DNA of 64,000 nt, taken from Membranipora membranacea. Taxonomy: Eukaryota; Bryozoa; Gymnolaemata; Cheilostomatida; Membraniporidae. Numbering within the stretch: the first letter of the stretch is position 1; every line of letters starts with the position of its first letter. Below are positions 11,155-22,389 of the stretch, piece after piece. Both the position numbers and the translations under genes were made by a program. Below the pieces are notes generated by a model. The model was given only the letters and a program-made list of their open reading frames with translations, had not been told where the DNA came from and did not search any database. Location of the stretch: assembly GCA_914767715.1 (NCBI GenBank), contig OU612070.1:7395501-7459500 (forward strand), given 5' to 3'.

Positions 11155-14100
11155 GTTAGTATTTGTATTTTGGAGTAGATGAAGTTTGTGATCTGGAGAT
11201 TACAGCCTTGGAGTGAGGTCTTCTTTGAGTGAGGTCACTTTCATATGTGATGTGATGCAATCAGTTTTCTTAATGGAAACCCGCTCATACAGATTATATA
11301 GGAAATTTATTGGCTCTGATTACCCTCACCTAAACCGATCAGATGATCAACAACATTCAAATTGAGGAAGTGTCACATGTCATCGGTTTCTAATCATTAT
11401 GTCTAGGAAGACAAATGTAGAGCATAGCAATTGCCCTACTTATTGAACTCTTTTAACCATAAAATTATGCCATTCCTAAGTGCATTGTGGTAACAAATTG
11501 CATAAATCTAAATGCCCTTATCGTACTAGTTTGCTTTGGAGTCAAATTCAATGTACAAGTTTTTCTCACTTTTCAGAGGGAGAAGCATTCTGTAATATGA
11601 ATGCTCTGTTATTAACGCTTTTGAGCATGTCCTAAAAGATATAATGTTATAAGTTATATAAGTTATCCCTACCATCTAGTCTCAGAAATAATGTCAGAAC
11701 CTTTGTCAAATTGAAAAATAATATGATACCATGAGTTCTCGTGACAACAACCGATTTGAATTTGCAAATCTTGAACATTTCACATGCAAAATTTGCGATT
11801 GTTTGTGCAATACGTCACGGCCCTGTTCCATTCTGTGCGGAGTGTTGTTGAATGATGAGTGTTGGGCGATTGTGTGTGCTAAAGCAAGCGCTGATGCAGT
11901 TGAATAAGGACTGTGAGTCAAGAGCTCAGAGATAGTGTTTGGTTTCAGTTTGCCTCCTCGGTGATATGGGGCTTGCATCTTACCCTTGTTGGAGGTGTCC
12001 TTGTGGTGATGTACTGTTTTAGAATGTCTGATTATGTTGAAATACTGTTAGGTTGGCGAGTATTTGTAAAGGGCCATATCTGAGGGTTCCACATGATAAC
12101 CAATTAAAGTATTGCACATTTGATCGAGTGTGATCCGATTCGGTGCGGTCCTGTTGTTCCCATTCTTCTAGTGAGGCGCTGCTGGTTTGCAAGAGAGGGG
12201 CAACTCAAAAACAGGCAAATTTGGTCATTTTGGATTCAACTGCTAGCCATGTGTTTATAGCAGCCATCTTCAAAAAATTCATAGTATGACAGCGGTTGCC
12301 TATCTTTTGAAGTAACAGGCAGGCAAAAAACATGAATGATGATTCTAAAAATTGCTGAAGCATTTCTCGGCAAAGAACTGAGCTCACCTCAGAACATCAC
12401 ATTATCCTTAGGGGAACGGATTCCCTACCGAATGCCCATATCAGATATTACATATGTATTTTTCCAAAATTTATTTGGCCTTGTTAGTATTGACATCAAA
12501 AGCATCAGACTAACATTATTGCACTGACATCCTCTCCTGCTGTTGACATGATTTACCAGTATGCCGAAAAGTACATTCATCTATTCATATCATCACAGTA
12601 GTACGGGAATCAATAATATTCAAATGTCAGAAAAAAACTAAGAGTCACCTGCAATAGAGGACAGGCTCTATATATAAGTATGAGTACAAAAATAATTCTC
12701 AATGAATGTACACTTCTATTCACAATGATGGTAATAATAGCCATGTACTTCTACAAGTTTGACCATGACGTGCAAGAAGAGTTTTTGTGCTGTCATGTTG
12801 ACGTTAATTGCCGTTTCATCACTGTTGATATGTCAGCTCTGATTGTCCGGGCAATGGTTTCAAAATCAACATCACAGTAAATACAACAATAATCTGATAT
12901 TGCCCATGCTGCTTTTCCTAAAAATAAGCAGTAGGCTATGTCCTGTCTCCTCGGAAAACTCTGATCTCAGTCTTAAAACTGAGTTTTTCAACTGATTGCA
13001 AAAGGTTGTTGGTGCCATCTAGAAATTTTATACTGCCACTATTGAATTTTAACCTAAAAATAAACTTTACTTTTCCTGACAAGGGCGCTCTCTAGCAAAG
13101 ATAGAATGGCTGCTCACCAACCTGACAACTTAATAGACGGACAAAGGTTTGCTCACGTTCACATATAATATTATTCGCTCACTTACAATTACACGTGGAA
13201 GCCTAGATGAATTTTGATCCGATTTGGCAGCATTCCAGCCGACCCCATCCTACTGATGAGCCGCCGCCAAAGGCATCAAGAACTGTTAGCTGTTTCGTAG
13301 GGGTAGCCCTGATTACTATCCCTTGTACCAATCAGTAATCCGTAACCATAATAGGCTAGGGGAGGCAAAGCGCTAAATGTAAGGTGTCAGGTTTGTAAAA
13401 AGATTTTACATTTGTTAGATATAATCAATGGCATTTATTTTTTGTGGCGATAAACAAAGTTTTGGTCATTCAAGGGATACCATCCCAAATTTAGTACCAA
13501 GTACCTACAGACTGTCAAAGTTTTGCACATTTTGAATACAAATCTCCGATTTGAATTACTTGTACTTTGGTTTTGTATACCAAAATTTAATTTCTATGCT
13601 GCTATGCAACCAACTATCCACATGACGCAGGACAACTCCAACAAATAGGCCAAAAATTCATGAAATCTTTTAATGGCAGCCCAAACTCAAAGCAGAAAAA
13701 TTGGATCATTTTTGATCGCTTGATATATATGCCTACCCAGTGTTTTTGATTTTCAGTATAAAATATAGGTCATCCTCATCAATTGTAGCATTTTATTATT
13801 TTGTAAAACAAATTTCTTAATCATAATTTCAATTTATTTCTGCAGACCAAGTTCATGCAAGAACAAAATTTTTAAGAAATATTCAGTTTATGTGACACTG
13901 CCTTTTAAAGGCTACTGAGACAGTTGTGGTAGTTTTGTTGCCACTATACGGTCTGGCAGACTGTCCCGGATCAAACCACAGGTTTCATTATCCAATAATA
14001 GATTGGGCACTTGGACAACACTTTAACACCTCTTGTCATTATAGACTGTACCAAGGATTTAATATACGGGCGACAAGTGTTTTACAAAGGATTGATCACA

Positions 14101-17100
14101 TCTTTGCTACAAATTATCCGCTAGGAGCCACACTCTAGAGGATGAAGTAATATTCAAAAAGAAGGACAAGCTTTTGAAGAAATTTATAGAATGTTAAAAT
14201 TTACTGAGTCTATGCACTTGATTCCTTAGGTAGCCAGCTAACATCCAATTGCACTAACACTAAACTTTAGCTAATTTATTTACTTCTCTAGGGTTGTTGT
14301 CAACATATAACTATTCTGCATTTTGTAGACAAAGATGCAATCAGGAATGGAGCTCTTCTCTATGATACAATCCTGAGACTTTGTAATGCCGGAAAAGATG
14401 ACAAGCTGGAATGTGGCCAGTGTGGCAAACTGTTTTATTTCTATGACTTACCCGAATTCATTCAGCATAAACATGTACATGCAATGCAAGATGTGCAGAT
14501 TGGTACACAAGGTATGCTCATAGACGCTGATTGATTGTTCCTACTTAGAGACTGCCCAAATACCAATGCAATTTGGATTCGGCACCAGTTCTAGGGCTGA
14601 GAAAATTCATAGGATTTCTGGGTAAAAATGTTGTATATTGTTTTGAATTGTCTCCCCTGCGCATCTATGAAATATTTATCGATATAGACTGAACAAGCCC
14701 AATGGGCTACCATATCCATAATTTTTTTAATTACTGCTTTTTTCTACATGAACTAAAAATGAATATATTTTTCATTGTCAGAAGACATTCTACAGTAGCA
14801 AATAGCTTCAGTCATCAATATTTTTGGATAAATTCATGTCTTTCAGTTTTCTAAAGTAGCTAGGAGTGGTAGCTATTTTGCTTTTACAGTATACACCCGC
14901 AAACAAATATTTCAAAGATGAGCAGGAGGGACAATTTATAAAACTTTACAGAGTTTTTTTTCAGAAGCGATATGTTTTTTAGTTTAAAAACATTGCTTAA
15001 CTACTTGAGAACTAGCTGTAGCTGTAAGACTTTATATTATTGTGTTTGTCTTTTGATAATTTTAAGGATGTATATAATAGTGCAAACTCTGAAATTCCTT
15101 GTTTTTGGGTATAAGATAACCTGGAGATCTATGCATGCCAAGGTGATATTTTTCCAAACTTCAGCAAATGGAATGGCATATACATGTCATTGAAACAAGC
15201 TTCATACAACTATTGAGGGTTGAGTGAAAATTAGGTCTGGAACAATGATACTGGTTTACGTGAAGATGTTTTGGAGGAAATAATCTCTGCGTAGTATGTA
15301 ATCAATTTTCTAATAAAATAATCATCGATACCGAAAAAAATGATTGAAGAATTAAAACAATAAGTTTGGTTATATTAAGTGATCAAAATTATTTTCACAA
15401 ACTTCTAGCAGAAAGGTGCTTTAATTTAATATGCATCATTGAGCGTTGACCAAAACTATTTTCAGCATTTCTTCGGCTCACATATAAAGTTGACCTTGAT
15501 AGGACTAGAGATTCGGAGCTATTTGGCGCATCACTATTTCGGCGCCAATTCAACCAGGATGTGTTAAGTGACATGACCTTAAACAACAATTCGTAAAATA
15601 ATTGCCTCTGATTTTTTTGCAGCTCTACCGATTTAATGCGCTGTGCTACAAATAATCTACTTATGATTTATAAAGTTCAACTATACTAGTCTCCCAAAGC
15701 TGCATGTGCAGCACAAGCAGCAGAACTCATTTGATCACATTTTCCAATACTCCTAGTTGCTCCATGCTCCTGACTAATAAAGCTCTCCGGATAAGAGTCA
15801 TGAGGAGCAACCCCAAACCAAGACCAGCAAAGTCAAACAATACAAGTTAATACAGCAAAAATTGTGGCTGCTCGTTTTTCCTGCAAGTTATTGTAATCTA
15901 TCCATAAAATGTCACAGTATGAATCGCTAGATACTTTATGGATAACTGCACAGTTATGATATGGACAAAACTTACACATACCCAATTTGTTATATGCTTG
16001 ATGTTTTAGTTGGTCCAGCATTGAGCCAACATTCCAATGTGATACATGTTGCTGATAACCTCAAGAACGCCTCACCATTACGGTAGGTTAAGTTACGTTT
16101 GTGCCCACCGAGAAAAGTAGGGTTTGAGGATTTGAAGCTCGAAGGTCAAAGCTTTAAATGGCATTATAATTCCATCTACTTTAGTGAACAGAATAAATTT
16201 GTCAATTTTGTTTTCTTTCTGACAAAATTTGTATGAATTTGCTTACTACTGACTTTTGTGAACATCAGTCTGCTAGTTGAGAACACTGTAGGGTAAATAT
16301 GCCCCTGGATACATTCATCTCAATAAAAATCTCTGCTTTCCTCTTTCTATTGTCTTAAAATTTAAACATTTTTTCAACATCTTTTTTTATTTTTAACAGA
16401 GGTGTGATACATAAGACAGTGGAAAAATTTCATCAGGACCAAACTGTTGTCCCTGAATCTGACGTGAGTACAATTAGTAAACTGTTTTTTCTGAGGGCTA
16501 GATTTTTTTCACTACACGGGAAATAACAATAAATCTCACAGGCCCTTTGTTTGCCAACTGTTTGAGACTTATGTGACTGGGATAGTCTCATTAATGTCTT
16601 CTCTTTCCAATGCATGTGAAGGCTGCTTTTGGGCATATGAACTTGGAGATTCATGTATTTTTCCTCATTTCTAGATTTCAAAATTAGATGATAAAGGGGC
16701 ATTAGAGATTAGTGGCCCAAACTTAAACAGTCCCCTATAGTTTTATTCACAATGCTAGATAACCTATACCTTTTACTCATCTGTTCAAAAAGTATAAGTA
16801 GATGCATGTATGACCGGGAGGTGGATCTGTGCCCCAGTTAACACTGATCAACAAACATCCCAGAGATGAACAGTTTTTGTGGACTTTTTGTAGGTTTATC
16901 CAGAGGCCAGCTCTAGAACGGCCGACATATCACTAATGCTGTCATCCATTGGTGTCCATAAAATTACAGAAATTGGACAACGCCATTACATCAGAGATGA
17001 TCAATGTGATTTCTGTGGCAAGGTATATTAACCCATAATCTTCCCCGCTTTCTAAGGCAGTGCATTCAGATCCTTGACAATGAAGCCTAATGCTGACATC

Positions 17101-18950
17101 TTTTCTATAAAAAATGTTTCTTCCTGGTGCTTTCCTACTTATGAAACGGGTTGGGTTCAAGTTATGAGTGTTTTTGATATTTTCCATTTATTTGCATATC
17201 TAAATGCCATTGAGTGTGTGCTCATATACTTTTAGATATTTTCAAACAAGAGTAACTTGAAGGTTCACAGGAGAAGTCACACTGGTGAGAAGCCATATCA
17301 GTGTGATATGTGTCCCTATGCCTGTGCGCAATCCAGTAAACTAACCCGTCATAAGAAAACACATTCAGGACAACTTAAGTGCCTGACTTGTAAAGCTCCC
17401 TTTAAAAATGTGATGTAAGTCTAGTGTGCAACCATTATTTCTCTGAAATAATTCAACTATAATTGGGCTGCTTACAGCTGGAGATTATTATTTATCATAA
17501 TGTGGAGACTCTGAAGCCTGTAGAGGTGACTGTGGCCAACGCAACTGTAATTGATTAGAGCAAAAACACACCAGTTTAAGTTGATACTCACAGCTTTTGT
17601 ATTACAAGATGTCCCCACTGAGTTCTCGCACCCCTAATATTTCCTCATACGTGCTATATTTTAATCAGTAATAACATTGGAATGTTTTTTTTTTCAGAAT
17701 TGCCCTTATTTGGGGTTGTTCCACCTCAGCTGTCGGTTTTCTGGTCCGACGGGGCTAGTATACAAAATATAGGCAAAGCGTTCAAACTTCGCTTGAGTTG
17801 TTTATCGCGTCAGATCATGTTTAAATTCTTCACTGTTGATTCAATCATTGCAAGACTACAAGAATCTTCATACAAGAAGTTATTCTTTTTGTCATTTTGA
17901 ACAGGACGATGGAAAAACATGTAAGAGGATGTTTAAAAGTCAATAACTCCCCAGCCCGCCTGACTTACCAGCAGCCTATCCATGAAGTTTCTGCCAGCTC
18001 TACTACATCAACATGTCATACAACACCAACACCTATCTGTGCAGAAAGTAAGTGATAGAATGTCCAGTTAGAACCGGAAAAAACCTTGGACTTTGCTTTC
18101 TAGCCAGTTATCCATTTACAACAATACAATCTTTCATCTTCCAAATATCTAAGCTTGAATATAGTAGTTTATGGCTAGTTTCTGGCATGTTTCTGCTGGG
18201 CAGGCAACTCCAAAATGCATAACTAGGTCCCATAAAGTGTTACTCAGGAAGTGTGGACAAGAAATATAGTTACTAAGATTTATAATGTTCTACCTCAAAT
18301 ATATAGATATTGTCTGGGTAGTGGATAAGACTATACCCTAGTTTGAAAACCATGAGTATCATTCACCTTTTTTCTACAGACTGTTTCACATAAGTGATTA
18401 TTGCTGATTGAACATAGCCCTACCCCTACCCTAGATCAGGGAGAATGGATTCTCCCTGCCTAGATATAAGTAGGAAGTGATTGTGAACATTTGACACCTT
18501 ATAGATGAGAGTTGCCTGCTTTTGACAGTAATGTGATTTCTCAGAGATGGAAGTTTTAAAATTATTCTGGATGCAATAAATTGCTCTGCTGAAGCTTGTA
18601 TCAAAATAAATGCTTGATAGATTAACAATGTTTGTGAAACTACCATCATAATAGCCACTCTCTCTTGTCATGCAAGTAGTAGTCACATTGAACTATTCCT
18701 TCTTTTTTGTCACTCAGATGTAAACCTGCGATCTCTAAGATTTTTACTGACGAAACCATCTTTTGAAGTGGCAAAAGTCAGCCCCTCTGACAATCAGCAA
18801 CATACCTTGTCCAGACCAACTTCTCCTATAGCAAATCTCTCTCCTGCATTACAACCAAAAGACAAACTCGACTTCCTAGGGCACACAACTACTAATAAAT
18901 ATGATGATTTTGGTGCGTTGAACCTTGCGTGCAGAAGCAACAGCCGTTGA
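11072..18950 (+). CDS. BCL11-like: BCL11-like zinc-finger gene, copy 2 (8 exons)
   Basis: Exon model: 11072-11154 (tentative), 14329-14511, 16019-16082, 16400-16463, 16894-17022, 17236-17414, 17905-18047, 18718-18950 with the stop. From 14329 on every junction is AG/GT, all phases agree and the frame is open, giving about 330 residues. In order: BCL11-type N-terminal finger ([20 protein letters not shown]), a linker of about 95 residues, and the fingers CDFCGK...[16 protein letters not shown] linker, [21 protein letters not shown](S) and CLTCKAPF...EKHVRGC. The string [11 protein letters not shown] is diagnostic of BCL11A/B ZnF5. A Ser/Thr/Pro-rich tail follows, with no recognised domain. It is probably a nuclear sequence-specific regulator; the known BCL11A ZnF4-6 cluster binds TGACCA. 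The central ZnF2-3 pair and acidic stretch of vertebrate BCL11A are absent. The join between 11154 (phase 2) and 14329 (needs phase 1) does not fit directly, so a small exon is missing or the first exon ends elsewhere. Confidence 0.82.
11155..14328 (+). other. Long putative first intron of copy 2
   Basis: About 3.2 kb with no recognised domain. A 70-codon open frame at 13926-14138 has no recognisable motif. The missing small exon needed to fix the phase between 11154 and 14329 would lie here, but I could not pick it out. Confidence 0.4.
14329..14511 (+). CDS. BCL11-like: Copy 2 exon with the N-terminal BCL11-type finger
   Basis: The exon lies between CATTTTGTAG and ACAAG|GTATGC, entering in phase 2 and leaving in phase 1 as in copy 1. 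It encodes [10 protein letters not shown] then the finger [20 protein letters not shown]. The start CGQC matches the first four finger residues of BCL11A. The first His aligns with the BCL11 His. The last ligand is His one position earlier than the usual Cys, making a C2H2 rather than C2HC finger. The local leader is clearly shared with copy 1 (R-L-C-N-A-x-x-D-D). Confidence 0.82.
16019..17022 (+). CDS. BCL11-like: Copy 2 linker exons (16019-16082, 16400-16463, 16894-17022)
   Basis: Three exons join with matching phases: 64 bp (2 in, 2 out), 64 bp (ending at phase 0) and 129 bp (0 to 0). The second has exactly the length of its copy 1 partner at 6848-6911. The third ends CDFCGK|gtatat, splitting finger 1 after the CxxCGK half at the same point as copy 1 (CVYCGK|gttggt). 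The first two encode no recognised domain and are poorly conserved between copies, so they are supported by splice sites and phase rather than by sequence identity. Confidence 0.65.
17236..17414 (+). CDS. BCL11-like: Copy 2 exon with the C-terminal finger cluster
   Basis: The exon lies between ATACTTTTAG and GTGAT|GTAAGT. It encodes the rest of finger 1 ([10 protein letters not shown]), the linker T-G-E-K-P-Y, all of finger 2 ([18 protein letters not shown]) and the CxxC half of finger 3. Finger 3 is completed by the exon at 17905 as T-M-E-K-H-V-R-G-C, a C2HC form, where BCL11A has ...L-E-K-H-M-K-K-W-H. The match to BCL11 ZnF4-6 is the strongest family evidence in the window. Confidence 0.9.
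17905..18950 (+). CDS. BCL11-like: Copy 2 C-terminal exons (17905-18047 and 18718-18950)
   Basis: The first exon completes finger 3 and starts a Ser/Thr/Pro-rich tail, ending GCAGAAA|GTAAGT in phase 1. The last exon follows TGTCACTCAG and reads to TGA at 18948-18950. The tail holds [12 protein letters not shown], which aligns with L-P-A-L-R-F-L-S-R-E-P-S on the short last exon of copy 1 (9728-9784). This is good evidence that both last exons are real. No nuclear localisation signal or known repression motif was recognised in the tail. Confidence 0.72.
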
Positions 18951-19374
18951 GACTGGACCGTATTGTAACAACCTTTTTATTAAATGAGTATGGAATCATT
19001 CAAATTACATAATATGCACTGATTACATTAAAAAAACAGTGTTTCGTGTATCACACAAAGGTACCACCAATTTACAACTTTTTTATCAATAGATAGATTG
19101 GTCTCTAGAATGTTAGGCCTCGTCACAACTCTTTTGTATTGAAATGAATGAGCAATTTAGGTTGCACGTAATCTCATAAATGCATTAAGTTTTTATTATT
19201 TCTATATCCATTTGTATTCACAGGGAGAAAAACAATCAATTTTTTCCAGCTTTTGAGGATTGCAGCCTAGAGCACAGGTACTTTTGCCTTAGAGCAGTTT
19301 CTCCATGCAGAGATTAGAATACATATATTTCATTGTTATTATTTATTATATTCTTCATATGGATAAAGAGCCTT

Positions 19375-19380
19375 AATAAA
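19375..19380 (+). promoter_or_regulatory. Candidate poly(A) signal of copy 2
   Basis: AATAAA in the context CCTTAATAAAGATTA, about 425 bp after the stop, giving a 3' UTR of ordinary length. Confidence 0.5.
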
Positions 19381-20420
19381 GATTATAGTTCAAAAGATTA
19401 AGTAAGTATTAAGTAAAGTATTAACATTGAATATCTGTTTGAGATATTTATGAGGACATGGGTTTTCCAGTTTACAGACAATGAAGCACACACACACACC
19501 TCCAGGATGTTTCTTTGACATTCATAAATATTTGACAGCCTGATATTTCAGAGGTATTAAATCATATCGTAACCGAAACATTGTTTTCATTTATGAGCAA
19601 CTCTCTGACGTTACTTGCATGGAAGACAAAACTAATAACGCTATGTGCATTTTTCCCATTTTAATACAATATAGTGTGCCCAGACAGTGCAACCAGATAC
19701 CAGTAGTTATTAATGTACTTTTTGGAAAGAGACAGAGTTGATTGCTCGTAGCAAATTTTCTATTGGTTTTGAAGGTGATACAGAGTAGTTAACAATTACT
19801 TGTTTAAGGTCGATTGGAGGCCTTGATTGGTAAATTTTTGGATTGTCCTGACTTAATTTTATCTCCAGTGTTTGTTGACCGTTTCACATAGAAATCATAA
19901 ATTTTACATTGGCTTTTTCTCTAATAATAACATCATTGCTGCTATAAACACCAGTCATTTGAACAATGCAGTGAGTATGCTGCATATTCTGTCAGGATCG
20001 GATGTATTTGTTACGTTGTTATCATTAGTGAAGTTGTCGTCTTAGGTAGACAGTAATCAGGTTACTGTAACCTTGTTCTAAGTTGTTTAAGTAACGCTAT
20101 TACGATTGAGCCAAGTTTACTCTAGTCACACCATTCTATCATCATGCATCAGCATCACACCAACACTTTTGGTCTCTGACAGTATGCAATGTTTTTGAAG
20201 CCAAGAGTTTTGAAGGAGGCATAAAAGGTTCACTTTAGGTAAAGATAATTTGTGAGACCTGTAAGAGATTTGAATTCCTGTCAATACTATGGTCCGTGTA
20301 AGTTGTAAATTCAGACCCTCTTGGATAAGCTTTCAAATTTTAAATCTTATTGCAAATCTATCTATCTATGAACTGTGTATGTATCAGCCACTGTAGTGTA
20401 GTGTAGTGTAGAAATACTGT

Positions 20421-20440
20421 AATGACCAGAAATGGTCATT
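20421..20440. promoter_or_regulatory. Perfect palindrome of two TGACCA motifs
   Basis: AATGACCA, a 4-base spacer GAAA, then TGGTCATT: 8-bp perfect arms. TGACCA is the established recognition sequence of the BCL11A ZnF4-6 cluster, whose residues copy 2 largely keeps. That this is a functional site is inference only. Confidence 0.3.
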
Positions 20441-20544
20441 GTCTGCATTGACTAAGATTGCTGCCAATTAACAATTGTAAGGAGTTGTCTTTGTAACATC
20501 AAAGTGTACACAACTCCTAACTACATAAATCATTGTATCTAACC

Positions 20545-21030
20545 ATGGACTTAATAATAAAGCTAGACAGGACATTATATGGAGCATTAGCATTGAGGCA
20601 CTGAGGCAGTTAATTGTGGGTGACGTAACGACATTTGAAGGTGTAGAAGCAATGATGCTATCATTGGTTTACATTCCAAAATCCAGTTGTTTTGTCAATC
20701 ACTGATTTTTAGTTTAAAAATTACAATAGATTTGGCAGCTTGTCCTGAACAGTTTGATAGTAATTTCAGGCTAAACAATTTTTTTGGAGAAGAAATAGCA
20801 TCAAAGTGATAACAAGACGCTGTTGATTGAAAATCAATGTTCAAATTCAAATTCCGATAAAAATTGATCGAATAATTAACAAAAAAACCTGGATTATGGA
20901 CAGTAAATCAATGATAGCATCATTGCTTCTACACCTTCCAATGATGTTACGCTGCCCCACAATTTAGTGCCTCATTTCAGCTGTATATGGTGTCCTGTCT
21001 AGCTTCATAATTAAGTCTATGTATTTAACA
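20545..21030. repeat. Fold-back repeat with arms of about 140-180 bp
   Basis: GCTAGACAGGAC (left) and GTCCTGTCTAGC (right) mark the outer ends. GGTGTAGAAGCAATGATG lies inside the left arm, and its reverse complement CATCATTGCTTCTACACC lies in the right arm. The arms are about 20545-20730 and 20840-21030. Similarity runs slightly past the TTAA on each side, so no clean target duplication can be named. It is probably a palindromic MITE. Confidence 0.7.
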
Positions 21031-22389
21031 AATACTGACCTAAATTTAAAATTCTTCCTTAATTTTGGAGTGATATAAAAAGTAAAAACTATTATATTGC
21101 GATTCAGGAATATCATACATAGAGGGCTGACGGCCTGAACATAAAATATGATGAATTTCATATATAATATGCCAATGTTTTTTTGTAGTTGCTTGTTTAT
21201 TAAACTCTTTTCTCTCCTTGATTGAGTTGATTAGCAGCCGGAGTGTAATTGATATTGGCGATATCTGCTCTTACAACATTCCGTTCATTGCCAAGAGATT
21301 TTTCAGCATGAAGTTGATTCTCCGCTTTACATTCTCTAGAATTATCTCTTATATTTTTTTGTGATGAAACCTGTTATAATTGAGATTTTTTGTGAATAAC
21401 AAGCCAATTATTTCTCCATTTCATGATAGATACTTGTGACGTCCCCGCAAAATCTTTATTGTCATAGCCCGTTCAAAGGGAACGCTTAACCAGCCATGAC
21501 AGATGATGGCCTTCCTTTTTCCAGGCCTCCTTTATCTTTTGATATTTATTCTAAGAAAATTGCAGCTGAATAAGATACTGTAGCTGAATATGACACAATT
21601 CATATTCGCTAGATGAGAAGGGAGGTGCATGAAAACACAAGTGTGTTCAAAATGGAAATCCTTCATGGAAGTGATTCCATAACCTGTATCCATGCGAGTA
21701 GTCTCACCTTGCTCAATAGGAGAGTACACAACCTAATCTTCTTTTCATTACCTTGACTTCAGCTTACTGAATTTATCTGTATGGAAAGGTTAGGCGTTGC
21801 CCCTGGAGAGCAGAAGGGGTTTTTCTCCAATATCCCTTCTCTCAGTAACCGATGCTAGGATGTCCAATTTGATGAGAGTCGTAGCAAAGTTTTAGGAACA
21901 AAATAACTAGAAGTGCAATGCAAGGTAACAGATGGGAATTGATTTGATGCTGATCTGATTGAAATGGATTGGTCTGTGTTGCCTTAGGGATTTCTGTGTA
22001 AAGGATATTACAGTGTGATGTGAGTTGCAATAGTAGGTATATTGTCTGTTTTATCATGGGCATCTTAAGCGTTGAGTACCCGAGGAAAACTGGAATGTCC
22101 TTGCAGGGTGATGCAGTAAACTCGAAGTAAATTAATAAAAAACACAGATTAAAAAGTAAATTGATTTAGGCCCATTTGTGAAAGCGCAAGGTCACAGATC
22201 TTTAATGTCGATCAAGATAGTGATCTGTGTAATGCATGGTTGTGATGAAATATTTCACGCTGTGGAAGTCCAGTAAGCTGCTACACTCACTTATTGGTAA
22301 CACCACTGCTAGGGATAGCCCAAGCACAAGGTTTCCATGACCTATGTTTTTTGTTGTTTATTAATGAGTTCAGAATTGATATGCTTTAC

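Larger units (their letters stand above)
18951..22370. other. 3' UTR of copy 2 and intergenic DNA
   Basis: Copy 2 probably ends near a poly(A) signal at 19375-19380. The rest has no recognised gene. It contains the inverted TGACCA pair and the fold-back repeat listed separately. Confidence 0.5.

Noticed and set aside
15457-15594. Open stretch after TTTTCAG as an alternative copy 2 linker exon
   Set aside because: No donor in the required phase. The 16019-16082 exon fits both junctions.
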